Of a stretch of DNA of 64,000 nt, positions 10,367-20,803 are shown piece after piece (within the stretch, counting starts at the first letter, position 1; every line of letters begins with the position of its first letter). A program made the translations under genes and the position numbers. A model generated the notes under the pieces. That model had not been told where the DNA came from. It did no database searches and saw only the letters and a program-made list of their open reading frames with translations. The stretch comes from Coptis chinensis. Its lineage: Eukaryota > Streptophyta > Magnoliopsida > Ranunculales > Ranunculaceae. The stretch is taken from NCBI GenBank assembly GCA_015680905.1, contig CM027381.1, positions 13,741,501 through 13,805,500 of the forward strand. Reading direction: 5' to 3'.

Positions 10367-11236
10367 TTGTTGAAGTCAAATAAAATGGCGTGTCAAGCTA
10401 GTGGGTTACTTGAGAGTCGCATTTTGCATAAAAGACTTGAGCATCCATCTAGTCATGTCTTGTCAAATTTGTTTCCGCATGTTTCTATAAACTCTGATGA
10501 TGTTTGTCAATTTTATAAACAAACTCGTTTCCCTTTTCCAAGCTCGCATACTATGTCTAATAATTTGTTTGAGTTAATCCACTTTGATTTATGGGGATCT
10601 GCTCCCGTTAATTCTTATGATGGCTACAAGTATTTTGTGTTGTTTATTGATGATATATCTCGTGCTACATGGTTATATTTATTGAAATCGAAGACTGAGG
10701 TTGTGAATGTTTTCAAAGATTTTCATACTATGGTTACTAATCAGTTTGGTGCAAAAATCAAGATGTTTAGATCTAACAATAACACTGAGTTTTGCAAAGG
10801 TCTGTTACATGAGTACCTTCGTAACCAGGGGATAATTCATCAAACTAGCTGTGTTGGCACACCTCAGCAGAATGGCGTGGTTGAAAGAAAAAACAGACAC
10901 CTTTTGGAGACCACTCGTGCTCTTATGTTGGGCATGAATGTTCCTAAGCAATACTGGTTTCATGGCATCTTAACTGCTGCTTATTTGATTAATCGTCTTC
11001 CCAGTCGAGTTCTTGGTTTTAAATCCCCATTGGAAGTGCTCAAATCTAGGCCGCTGGATCTCTCTCATCTGCAAGTGTTTGGGTGTGTTTGTTATGTGCA
11101 TCAGCAAGCTATTCATCGAGATAAATTCGATGCTCGGGCTACTCGATGTATTTTTGTTGGTTATTCTACCACACAGAAAGGCTACATATGTTACAATCTG
11201 GCGACAAGAAAACTTGTTGTCTCTCGTGATGTATGA
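10367..11236 (+). pseudogene. Copia integrase (element 1)
   Basis: The frame carries the GAG-pre-integrase region (ILHKRLEHPSSHV) and the integrase core: FDLWG, then RSNNNTEF where copia elements have RSDNGTEF, then GVVERKNRHLLE. The second catalytic Asp is therefore Asn and the following Gly is also changed. The chromodomain-less C-terminal region (CRCIFVGYSTTQKGY type) follows, ending in a stop. The frame is separated from protease by a shift and starts at a non-ATG codon, so it belongs to one former polyprotein. Confidence 0.85.
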
Positions 11237-11239
11237 TTT

Positions 11240-11686
11240 GTGGAATCTGAAGCTTTTTTCCAGGATTCAACTGTGCTTGGGAATCGGTCCCAGGGGGAGT
11301 GTTTGGCAGATTTGGCACCTCTTCCAGCAGTTATGGCGGATTTGGCACCTCTCCTAGAAGTTGGTGAAGATGTAGTTCAAGTTGGTGAAGATATAGTTCC
11401 TGTCCTAGCGGTTGGTGAAGATATAGTTCCTGCCGTAGAAGTTATTGAACCTACTGAAGTTATAGGTTCTACAGAAGACAGGCGCGGGCGCGCTCACATA
11501 CTGAGCAACCAAGGGGCGCGCCCCCCGTCACTACTGACGATGTACTTTACACATGAGATGTATGCGGCTTCCATGCCGAAAGCAACTAAGGGCGGCGCCT
11601 CTAGCTCCTCCAAATACTCCAAAGACCTCCAGGTTTCGACAATCGAACGAGAGACGGCGCCCAAGAACTCTCAAGGATTACTATAA
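11240..11686 (+). other. Copia linker region with degenerate repeats and GC-rich motif
   Basis: This stretch joins integrase and RT. It encodes an imperfect repeat of VGEDIVP(V/A) units (about 11355-11450) and includes GGCGCGGGCGCGC and GGGGCGCGCCCC motifs (11480-11530) like those in the LTRs. The linker between IN and RT is variable in copia elements; the repeats look like local slippage. Confidence 0.5.
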
Positions 11687-12752
11687 ATCTAATAGAGAAC
11701 TGCATCTTCCAGTGATTCACAGGAATTTTTATTTATTGCATGACGTTTCATATCCTCTACAGGAGTATATAACGTATGCCAATATCACTTCATCTCATCA
11801 TGCTTTCTTGAGTACAGTCAATGATGTGCAAGAACCCAAAATTTTTACAGAAGCTAACTCTCGTCCAGTATGGAGAAAGGCGATGCAAGAACTTCGTGCT
11901 CTTGACGAGAATAAAACTTGGGAGATTGTTACGCTACCTTACGAAAAGAAAACAGTTGATTGTCGTTGGGTGTTCCGAAACAAGTTCAACAGTAATGGTT
12001 CCTTAGAGAGGTCTAAAGCTCGACTCGTTGCAAGGGGATTCACCCAAACATATGGTCATGACTACAAGGAGACTTTTGCACCAATTGCAAAGATGAACAT
12101 GTTTAGAGTTTTTGTATCTCTAGCTGTAAATCAATACTGGAAATTGTTTCAGATGGATGTTAAAAATGCATTTTTACACGGTGATCTTAAAGAAGAAGTG
12201 TATATGAGCATCCCACCTGGACATCCGAAGGAGACTAAGGTTAGATTAGTATGCAAGTTAAAAAAGGCTATTTATGGATTTAAACAATCTCCACGAGTGT
12301 AGTATGCCAAGCTCAATTCTGTTCTAGCTATGACTGGTCTTAAGCAGAGTGATGCTGATCCTTCTTTATTTGTTAAGACTAGCAAGTCAGGCTTGGTTGT
12401 TGTTCTTATTTATGTTGATGACATAGTTATCACAGGTAATGACCATATTGAAATCTCTAAGCTCAAGGAGTTATTGCACAAGAAATTTGCCATCAAGAAT
12501 CTGGGTATTATGAAGTACTTTCTTGGGATTGAAATTGCTTATTCAAAAAGAGGCATATTTCTTAATCAAAGAAAGTATGTGTTGGATCTTTTGAGTGAAG
12601 TAGGAAAGCTGGGGGTAAAACCATCTGATTCTCCTACTAATAGTGGAGTCAAGTTGGACAACACTGGTGATCTTCTTACTGACATTGGTCAGTATCAGCG
12701 ATTAGTTGGTAAACTAATATATTTAACTATTACCCGATCAGATATTTCTTAG
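11553..12752 (+). pseudogene. Copia reverse transcriptase (element 1)
   Basis: Two same-strand frames, split by an in-frame TAG at about 12300, cover the RT: RWVFRNKFNSNG, SKARLVARGFTQ, FAPIAKM, QMDVKNAFLHGDL, YGFKQSPR(stop), and then the catalytic YVDDIVITG near 12412. The stop replaces the Trp codon usual after QSPR. Further frame damage follows 12752. RT copies element RNA into DNA; this copy cannot make a full enzyme. Confidence 0.9.
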
Positions 12753-13003
12753 CAGTAAGCTTGGTTAGTCGTTTTATGCATGCTCCAAGGACTCCACATA
12801 TGAATGCAGTTTCTAGAATACTGCAGTATCTGAAAGGGTCACTAGGCAGAGGTATTTGGATGCAGAAAAATGGGCATATATCTATTACTGCTTATACAGA
12901 TGCTGATTAGGCAGGATGTCCAGTTGATTGGTGGTCTACTTCCTGTTATTGTACCTTTGTGGGAGGTAATTTGGTCACTTGAAAGAGCAAGAAATAGAAT
13001 GTA

Positions 13004-13363
13004 GTGGCTCGTTCTAGTGCTGAAGCTGAGTACAGGGCTATGGCTTCCACCACTAGTGAAATCATATGGCTTCGAGCTCTTATGAAGGATTTATGTTTTG
13101 GTTTGCATCTGCCAACTACACTTTACTGTGATAATCAAGCTGCTATGCATATTGCTACAAATCTGGTGTTTCATGAGAGAACTAAGCATATTGAAGTTGA
13201 CTGTCATTTTGTGCGTGAAAAAGTGCAGTCTAACATTGTCACTACCTCTTTTGTTCGAAGTGACCAACAGCTTGTAGACATTTTTACCAAGGGACTTCCA
13301 GCTTTCAAGTTCCATGATATACTCTCCAAGTTGGGCTTGCTAGATATCTTCGCACCAACTTGA
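13004..13363 (+). pseudogene. Copia RNase H (element 1)
   Basis: The frame holds ARSSAEAEYRAMA (with the second catalytic Glu), LYCDNQAAMHIA and RTKHIEVDCHFVREK, ending in TGA just before the purine tract. The start is non-ATG and the preceding 250 bases contain stops, so it is a piece of the broken pol. Confidence 0.88.
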
Positions 13364-13370
13364 GGGGGAG

Positions 13371-13675
13371 TGTGGGAGAAGTGAAGGCGCGAGTGCGCTC
13401 ATGTTGCTCATGATGAAGGCACGGGCGCGCCCTAGTCGGTAGTGACAAAGGTTCGATCAATTCATGGGTTTTCTATAAAGGAAAGTCTCCTTTCTTTTAG
13501 AAATAAGAGAGACAAGTGTGCACTCATGTTGTGCTATATATAACTCCCTGTAACTCAACCCTAAATCAATCAAGCAATAAGCCTTTCTTCTCCCGTGGAC
13601 GTAGGCTGCCGCATTGGCACCGAACCACTATAAATTCTTGTGTTTTGTCTCTTTAATTAGTTGTTTAATTCTACA
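13371..13675 (+). repeat. 3' LTR of Ty1/copia element 1
   Basis: It starts TGTGGGAGAAGTG after the purine tract and ends TTCTACA. A 32-bp GC-rich duplication near its start (GAAGGCGCGAGTGCGCTC, then GAAGGCACGGGCGCGCC) makes it longer than the 5' copy. It is followed by AGACA. Confidence 0.9.
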
Positions 13676-14690
13676 AGACACAGTCCCATAGTTTCTTGGC
13701 ATGTGAGCATTCCCATAAGAGATAAGTGATTTCTTCAACATTGTTTCGACAGCAAGGACACATGGATGCAAGTTTAACACCCTTTCTCTAAGCTGAAGTT
13801 TTAGTGGCTACAACCTTGTGACAAAGTTTCCAAGCCAGTGCTCTGGTTCTTGGGAAAATATATGAATTCCAAGCATGGTTGCCCAACTTACTTTATTAGC
13901 TTTTCTCCACACACAATCAAAAGATGATGAGATAGAGAATTTACCCTTGAGGTCATGAGTCCAAACGGCTAAATCATTGACATTAACATCAGGTGCGGGG
14001 AGCGAATCACATCAAACTCTGATGAGCTGAATAAGATCCCTGACTTGTGTAGGTATGTTCCAAATCCCATTGACAATGAGACTAGGGACTTTAGCTCTAT
14101 AGTGTTTGAGATCTTCAGTTCTAAGATGAAGTTCATCTTTAATAGCGTGAGCACCATCCCAACTGCTTCGCCATAGATCCGCTTTTCGACCATCACCAAT
14201 ATATAATCTATTTGACATAAGGAAGCACTTTAAAGTGAGCCCATGTAATACCACTCCAGATAGAAGAGCATGTGTACGTGGTATTGAATTTGTTCTCCAT
14301 CATAAGTAAAAAACTTATGCCAGATAAAAACTAAGAAGTCGTCATCTGTAGTTAATACTTGCCAAGCAAGCTTCATTAACAAGCAATATTGAGTTCTTTC
14401 ATTCTTCGGAGACCAAGTCCACCTTCACTTGAAGGTTTGCAACTTTTATCCCATGCAACTGTAGTCTTTTCAACCTTAAAGGGGTCTCCAGTCCGCAAAA
14501 CATTCCTAAGAATTTTCTCACAATTAATGATGATGTTGGATGGCCATTTATAAATGCTCATGTTGTATACTTGTATACGGGAGAGAACTAATTTAATGAG
14601 AACACACCTGCCTTGAAGAGAGAGATGCCTTCCTCGCCATCCAGTTATTCTTGATTTGATATTGTCGAGCAATCCAGTAAGGTGAATTCT
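13676..14690 (-). mobile_element. LINE (L1-type) 5'-truncated part: RT C-terminus and zf-RVT
   Basis: On the minus strand, 14672-14376 encodes the region after the LINE RT core (RITGWRGRHLSLQGR, then SEGGLGLRRMKELN). Further down, near 13690-13790, lies the zf-RVT motif CPCCRNNVEE...LLWECSHAKKLWDCV. The latter frame continues across the copia element into 8677. The 5' truncation near 14690 is usual for LINE insertions. Multiple frameshifts are present. Confidence 0.75.
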
Positions 14691-14728
14691 CTTAACTCTA
14701 CCAATCGATCCCCACTACACAGACAACT

Positions 14729-15314
14729 TGTACTTGAACCAACTACTACTCCAAACAAATTCTAAATATCCGCTACAACTATCCTAGCATGCCCAATTTT
14801 CTAAACAACTATTAACAACAAATAATAATGTAAATAAGAAAAACAAACATATCACAGCACAAAGATGTAACGTGGTTCGGCCAATGATGCCTACTTCCAC
14901 AAAAGCTAATCATTTATAAAGTGGGAAGGACGATTACAATCACTCCTTTCACTCTCTCACCTTCCTAAATCACCCCTCTCTTTTCACAGGCTTGTCTCTT
15001 TGTAAAGGTTATCTCTCAATCTTGATTGCTTTCAAGATTGGGTTTTCTCTCTCTTGTGTTGCCTTGGTTCGTGTGTTGGGTTTTGCCAAAAATCCCAACT
15101 TATATTGCAAACTCGCGGTTTCACAAAAATAGAATTCTGTCGAAAAAAGGCATGGGTGTGGGTACGCTCTCGGCAAGGCCAATGTCGAGCGTGCGCGCCC
15201 TCAACGTACTGTTTCTTGTTCACGGCATGGGCGCGGGCGTGCCTTGGGCAAGACCAATCTAAGCACGCACGAACTGATTTCTTTTTCTTCCTCATGTGAG
15301 GGATAACTCCAACA
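14729..15314 (-). repeat. 3' LTR of Ty1/copia element 2 (minus strand)
   Basis: Read on the minus strand, a purine tract (GGGAATGGGAGAT) is followed by TGTTGGAGTTATCC, a standard copia LTR start at 15314. The LTR contains a GC-rich repeated motif (GGCATGGGCGCGGGCGTGCC and relatives) and CGTGGTTCGGCCAA near 14873. The far edge near 14729 is a guess because the partner LTR is missing. Confidence 0.65.
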
Positions 15315-15364
15315 ATCTCCCATTCCCGAACAGCAAGGGTGGATACCTCCATGCAATTTTCAAA

Positions 15365-18070
15365 TCAACAGGAGGAGTGTGCTACCATTCCGGCAGTAGC
15401 ACAACAAACATCAAACTTACCTTTCGGTAAGACTTTGGTCATCATATCCGACCCGTTCTTGTCGGTATGGATCTTCTCAATACACAAATGCTTGTCTTCG
15501 AGTACTTCTCTAATCCAATGATAACACACATGTATGTGCTTGGATCTAGAATGAAAACTCGGATTCTTAATCAAATGGATGGCACTCTGACTGTCACATA
15601 GAACTACAAACTGTTTCTGCTTTAACCCTAGTTAATCGAAGAACCTATTCATCCATAACATCTCTTTGCAACACTCAGTGGTTGCAATATACTCAGCTTC
15701 TGTAGTGGAGAGGGCAACACACTTTTGCAACTTAGATTGCCAAGAAACTGCTCTCCCTGCAAAAGTAACCAGATAATCGGAGGTGTACTTCATGGAGTCA
15801 ACATCACCTGCCATGTCTGCATCAGTGTAGCCTTCAAGAAAGGGCTTACTTCCACCAAAATGCAAACACGATTTGGAAGTGCCCTTGAGATATCTCAATA
15901 TCCACTTAACACCTTTCCAATGCTCCTTACCTGGATTTGACAGAAATCGGCTTACAACACCAATGACGAAAGCAATATCTGGTATTGTACACACCATTGC
16001 ATACATCAAGCTGCTCACTGCGGATGCATAAGGAATCTTTTCCATCTGACTCTGCTCATGCTCACCCTTTGGACACATCTCTTTGGTCATGCGGAACTGG
16101 CTACCAAGCGGATTAACCGGACCGCTTCGCTTGATCCATGTTGAATCTCTTCAACACCTTCTCAATGTAGCTTTCTTGAAAGCCACAACTTCCCACTCTT
16201 TCTCTCACGAAAGTGATCCACATCCCAAGTATCTGCTTTTTGCTTGACCCAAATCTTTCATCTCAAAGGACTTACTCAAGTCTTTCTTCAGCTTGGATAT
16301 CTTGTTGATGTTTGGGCCAACTATCAACATATCATCCACATACAACAAGAGCACTATGAAATCCCCATCTGAAAATTTCTGAACAAACACACAATGATTG
16401 GAAGCAGACTTCTTGTATCATTGCTTTGCCATAAAGGAATCAAACTTTATGTACCACTGTCTCGGTGCCTGCTTTAACCCATACAAGCTCTTTACCAGCT
16501 TGCATAATAGGTGCTCCTTGTCTTTGAACTCAAACCCCTCTGGCTGGTCTATGTAGACATCTTCTTCAAGGTCTCCATGAAGAAAAGTTGTCTTAACATC
16601 TAGCTGCTCAACCTCTATGTTTTTACTTACGGTCAGACCTAATACCACCCGGATAGAAGTGATCTTCACTATAGGAGAGAGAATTTTATCAAAGTTAATA
16701 CATTTCATTTGACCGAATCCCTTCACAACAAGGCAAGCTTTGTGCCTTGGGTGTGGATTATTCTCCTCATGCTTGACTTTGTAGATCCACTTATTCTTGA
16801 GAACTTTTCTTCATTTCGGTTTCTCAACTAAGTCATAAGTGTGATTCTTATGCAAAGAATCCATCTCATCATGCATGGCCTTCAACCATTTCTCTTTGTC
16901 TGTACCTTCAAGAGCCTCTTGATAGTACATAGGTTCTCCACCATCAGATAATAAAACATACGTATGTGGTGGATACCTGGTTGAATCTTGTCTCTCTCTG
17001 TCAGACCTCCTTACCCCAATTTCTTGTGCCTCAGGAGGATACACTTATGCTTGCTCAGGTGGTGGTACATGCACTTCATTTGCATCTTCTATATTAATAG
17101 GTTCTATCCCATCATGAGCAATAAAATCATCATTATGAGCTTCAAACCCATGGTTCTCTGCATTCTCAATGCCTTCTGCACGTTCCACAGTAGGAACTTA
17201 TGGTTCTGAATCAACAAGATCATTAGTGAAAGCTTGTAGCTTCTCTCACCCTCCTCAAAGTTTTCTATGGTTTGGTGTTCCAAGAACACAACATCTCGAC
17301 TTCGGATTACCTTCTTGTTAATCGGATCATAGAGTTTGTAGCCAAATTTCTCATCCCCATAACTCAGAAAAATGCACTGCTTGGCTTTGTCATTAAGTTT
17401 GGATCTCTCATCCTTGGAAATATGAGCAAATGCCCTGTACCCAAATACCCTCAAGTATCCATAATCAACATCTCTGCCTGACCATACTCTTTCTGGATAA
17501 TCACTATTCAGAGGCTTTGATGGCGATAGGTTGATCACATGCACGGCTGTACTCATGGCTTCTACCCAGTAACTTCTAGGTAACTTAGAGTGAGATAGTA
17601 TGCATCTCATCCTCTCTATAATGGTACGATTTATCCTCTCAGCTAACCATTCTGTTGCTGTGTCTTGGGAACGGTCTGCTCATGACGAATCCCATGACTC
17701 TTGCAATACTCTTCAAACGGCCCTATGTACTCACCCCCATTATCTGAGCGAATACACTTCAAAGGCTTCCCTGTCTCTCTTTCCACCATCATATGGAAAG
17801 TCTTGAACACGCCAAGTACTTCATCCTTGGTCTTCAGATTATATGCCCATATCTTTCTTTGACGCATCATCAATGAGAGTCAAGAAGTACAAAGCACCCC
17901 CGTGGGACTTTACTTTCATAGGACCACATAAGTCAGTGTGAACTAGCTCAAGGACATTGTCCTTTCTAGCTTTCTGTGAGACGGGAATATTTGGAAAGAC
18001 ACCCTGTGTTGCTTTCCTACCAAATAGTGAGTGCATCTATTTAAATGTGTACCTTTGATGTCTGGCAAGG
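15365..18070 (-). mobile_element. Ty1/copia element 2, Tnt1/Tork-like pol remnant (minus strand)
   Basis: Reading 18070 to 15365 on the minus strand gives, in order: integrase zinc finger end and core (ELVHTDLCGPM, then IRSDNGGEYIGPFEEYC, QQNG), integrase C-terminal region (RCILSHSKLPRSYW, GYKLYDPINKKV), RT (VEQLDVKTTFLHGDLEEDVY, LYGLKQAPRQWY, LLLYVDDMLIVG) and RNase H (ALSTTEAEYIATTE, HIHVCYHWIREVLED). Unlike element 1, the visible integrase DN.GEY and RT YVDD motifs are conserved. It is broken into at least eight frames by stops and frameshifts. Gag and protease are missing: sequence beyond 18070 is unrelated. Confidence 0.9.
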
Positions 18071-19440
18071 TGTCACAGCCCGAATTTCTAAACAATAACA
18101 AAGTGAATATTTGAAATATAAATATCTCAAACATCACTAGGTTCACTTGTTTAAAAACCCAGACTATGACGGAGGATACTACACATACAAAACCCTAACA
18201 GCCATGTCATAAAAGAAACAACTTAAATTAAAATAGTCCCAATAATTATCCGCCATTGCTTTATTAAGATATCATCTGTCCAAATAAAACATCAAACAAA
18301 CTCTCAAAATAAAATTCCTCACTACCATGTTCTCATGCCACGCAAAAGGTAAACTACGTTATTACATCTTTCCAATAAGAATCAGACCTAAAAGAAAACT
18401 AACGGACTGCTCCAGGCACGAATCCCAATCACATGCCGCGGTTCCACTGCCTTCCACCTATGTTTCCAAGAACACACCCACGTTGCCAAAACAAAGCAAA
18501 CATGGGTCAGCAAAATGGAATTTGCTGGTATGAGTAGACTAACCACATATAAACATTTAAAATCTTTTCTTATCCAACTAACGCTTTAACTCTATCATAA
18601 CCTAATCATTCTCAGCTGGGAAGAAAGGTAGTTCCGTCATCTCAACCGGCATAGTTTCTTCCCAAGCAAAACTTCCATTATATTAACTCATTTTAATAAC
18701 TCGTTTTAATATCTAAATACTTGAATTAATACTTACCAATATCCATTCTTGTCAGATAAGGGGTAGGACCGGCCCCTCAAGACAAAATATTATTAAGTCC
18801 TACCCTCCTGCAAAAGAAAGTTAGAACTTGTATATATATCCTAGGTAGATATCCTATATATATTCAAAAGTAAACCCAGCCACACTCGCATAATCAAATC
18901 AATTTCTCTTATCAATTAATCAATTACTTTTCTTATACACTCACCCTTTAGTACCTACTCCACAATTTGCACTCCACACATTTGCCAAATCACACATTCC
19001 TGTGTGCCTCTTTCCCACTGAATATCACAATATCATAGCCACCTCTGGGCTTTCATACACATATTTCACAGCCTCTTTGGGCACAAAAACTCAGGTCATT
19101 CATGACACATTCAATGAATACCTTAGGTCATTCCCGCCACATTCAAGGAATACCTATCATATCACTAACGAGCCATTCATGGCACATTCAATGAATGCCC
19201 TGGGTCATTCCTGCCACATTCAAGGAATACCCAATCCTACATTCCCGTACACTCAAGGAATACAACTAACCCGCAAGGCGAATACCTTAGTTTCTCTTTA
19301 GGGCAGTCTAAACAATATGGTCATTCATGGCACATTCAATGAATACCCTTATATAACGCTAACGGGCCATTTATGATACATTCAATAAATGCCCACCTAA
19401 CATATGACATCATCAGTCATAAAACTAAATTCCAAAACTT
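18071..19440. mobile_element. LTR-like insertion that replaces the gag end of copia element 2
   Basis: Starting sharply at 18071 with TGTCACAGCCCGAAT, the DNA is AT-rich and non-coding. Starts of this type are common for chromovirus (Tekay/Del-like) LTRs. It includes the tandem repeats at 19085-19400. No matching terminal CA end or target duplication was found, so it may be a truncated LTR or a rearranged stretch. Confidence 0.35.
19085..19400. repeat. Degenerate tandem repeats with CATTCAATGAAT units
   Basis: Units of roughly 60 bases repeat with variation: GGTCATTC(C/A)(T/C)G(C/A)CACATTCAA(T/G)GAATACC. Each holds the partial palindrome ATTCAATGAAT. At least four units are visible. Confidence 0.6.
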
Positions 19441-19548
19441 GAGGCGTGGAGAGTTCTAAAAGGGTGCGGTAAATTTTGTTTACGCATTATTGAAATTTTA
19501 TTGCATATGGTTCTTTATCAAAACTCAAAATCCTAGGTCGTAAACCTA

Positions 19549-20142
19549 CGCTCTGATACCAATTGTTGTGAATAGTATAATACGGAAACAACGTTACCCA
19601 CAACAAATAGATTAATCCTACACAAAGATCGATCATTCTCACTAGACAAGACTTCAACACCCTCCAAAGTAATCCCAACACTTCTCAATATCAAATAAAC
19701 AAGTATCTAAAGTAAAATAATTAATGTAAAGGAAGAACAAACCACAAGACAAGATATATCGTGGTTCGGCAATTTGCCTACGTCCACACTGCGACTTCCA
19801 AGCTTAACTAGATGGCCAGAGTAACAGATTACAAGTCTCTCAATTCACTCACAAAGAATGAACACTCAACTCACAAAGAATTGTTCTCTTATAATCTCTC
19901 TCTTTCTTGGTTTTGATTAAGTTAGGTTTCTACAGAAAAAAACCTATATTTATACTGTTTCAGAAAAAACTTCCGAAATAGTCTTTTCATGCTGAAATAC
20001 GTTGGAGCGCGACCCGCGCACATGTCCATGCAAAAGGGAGAGCAGGGTGCGCTGAGTTCGACCAAGGCATGAGTGCGCACCGCGCCCTTTGCCAAGCAAA
20101 TCCAAGCGCAAGGTGCGCCTTACACGAGAAAGAGAAAGAACA
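19549..20142 (-). repeat. LTR plus PBS of a third copia-like element (minus strand)
   Basis: On the minus strand the sequence runs from TGTTCTTTCTC (20142) to CACAACA (19565), followed by ATT and GGTATCAGAGC (19551-19561), the initiator-tRNA primer site. It contains CGTGGTTCGGCAATTTGCC near 19752, also seen in the LTR at 14729-15314, but the two LTRs are otherwise too different to be a pair. The interior of this element is not recognisable. Confidence 0.6.
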
Positions 20143-20156
20143 CCCTTTTTTCTCTA

Positions 20157-20512
20157 CGCTGGACTTTATGTCTCTGTGATATATAGGAGGGTCCATGGCA
20201 GAGTGAAGATGAGCAATGGCATGAGCAGTTTTAGTGACGATAACCAGACGGATCATCCAAGGCAGACATATGCCTCTTTGCCTCTGTAAATGCTGAGAAA
20301 GAGTGCTATTTTGCATGAACTCGTAAACAAGTATCTGCTCACTCTTCTCAAAACATAAATCTAAGAGGTGGACTAGATTAGGTTGATAAACAGATGATAT
20401 TCGTACGTCTTATCTTGTTCATGATTGACTCTGTTCCATTTGTGTCTCTGTAACTCATCTTTTTTATGGCGACCCATTTATCATTCTGGAGTTTGCCTGC
20501 ATAAACTCTCCC
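20157..20512 (-). pseudogene. WAKL receptor-kinase pseudogene, mid-kinase piece
   Basis: The minus strand matches about 21525-21880 of the intact gene: the ATP-site to HRD region, including HLQRQRG, AHAIAHLHSAMDPPIYHRDI. Frames are shifted near 20380-20430. Homology starts and ends abruptly. Together with 7215-7700 it could be one former gene copy, with about 187 bp lost between the pieces. Confidence 0.8.
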
Positions 20513-20803
20513 GTGAAAGTGTAGAAGAGGGTTATGCCTCTGCCCTAATTAATAAGGCTGTGTTAGGCGTTGCTTAAATAGTAAACAGCACACTTTTATT
20601 TTAGAGTGTACAGCTTACGTCTAAGTATTCTGCCTTAATACATGTACAAGTCTACTTGTTTAATGCTGGAATCTACATCATTTACTTGATTATATATATA
20701 TGTAGGGACAGAGATTAAATGAGATTTAACTTTGGAGCTAGACTGAACAATGAGAGAGAGAGACAAAAGAATAGTATCATATCGATCTATACGACCACAT
20801 CTT
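20513..20803. other. 3' flank of the WAKL gene
   Basis: Non-coding; likely contains the WAKL gene's 3' UTR and polyadenylation region on the minus strand. No other feature is seen. Confidence 0.4.

Larger units (their letters stand above)
8678..13675 (+). mobile_element. Ty1/copia retrotransposon 1, inserted in a LINE
   Basis: This is a full-length but inactive copia element: LTR, PBS, gag-protease, integrase, reverse transcriptase, RNase H, purine tract (TTGAGGGGGAG, 13360-13370) and LTR, in copia order. LINE coding on the minus strand resumes on both sides. Frameshifts after gag-protease, an in-frame TAG within RT and substitutions in catalytic motifs make it defective. The LTRs remain close, so insertion is fairly recent relative to the LINE. 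Confidence 0.93.

Noticed and set aside
14729-20142. LTRs at 14729-15314 and 19565-20142 as a pair of one copia element
   Set aside because: They share only a short CGTGGTTCGGC motif and GC-rich patches; overall too different to be partner LTRs.
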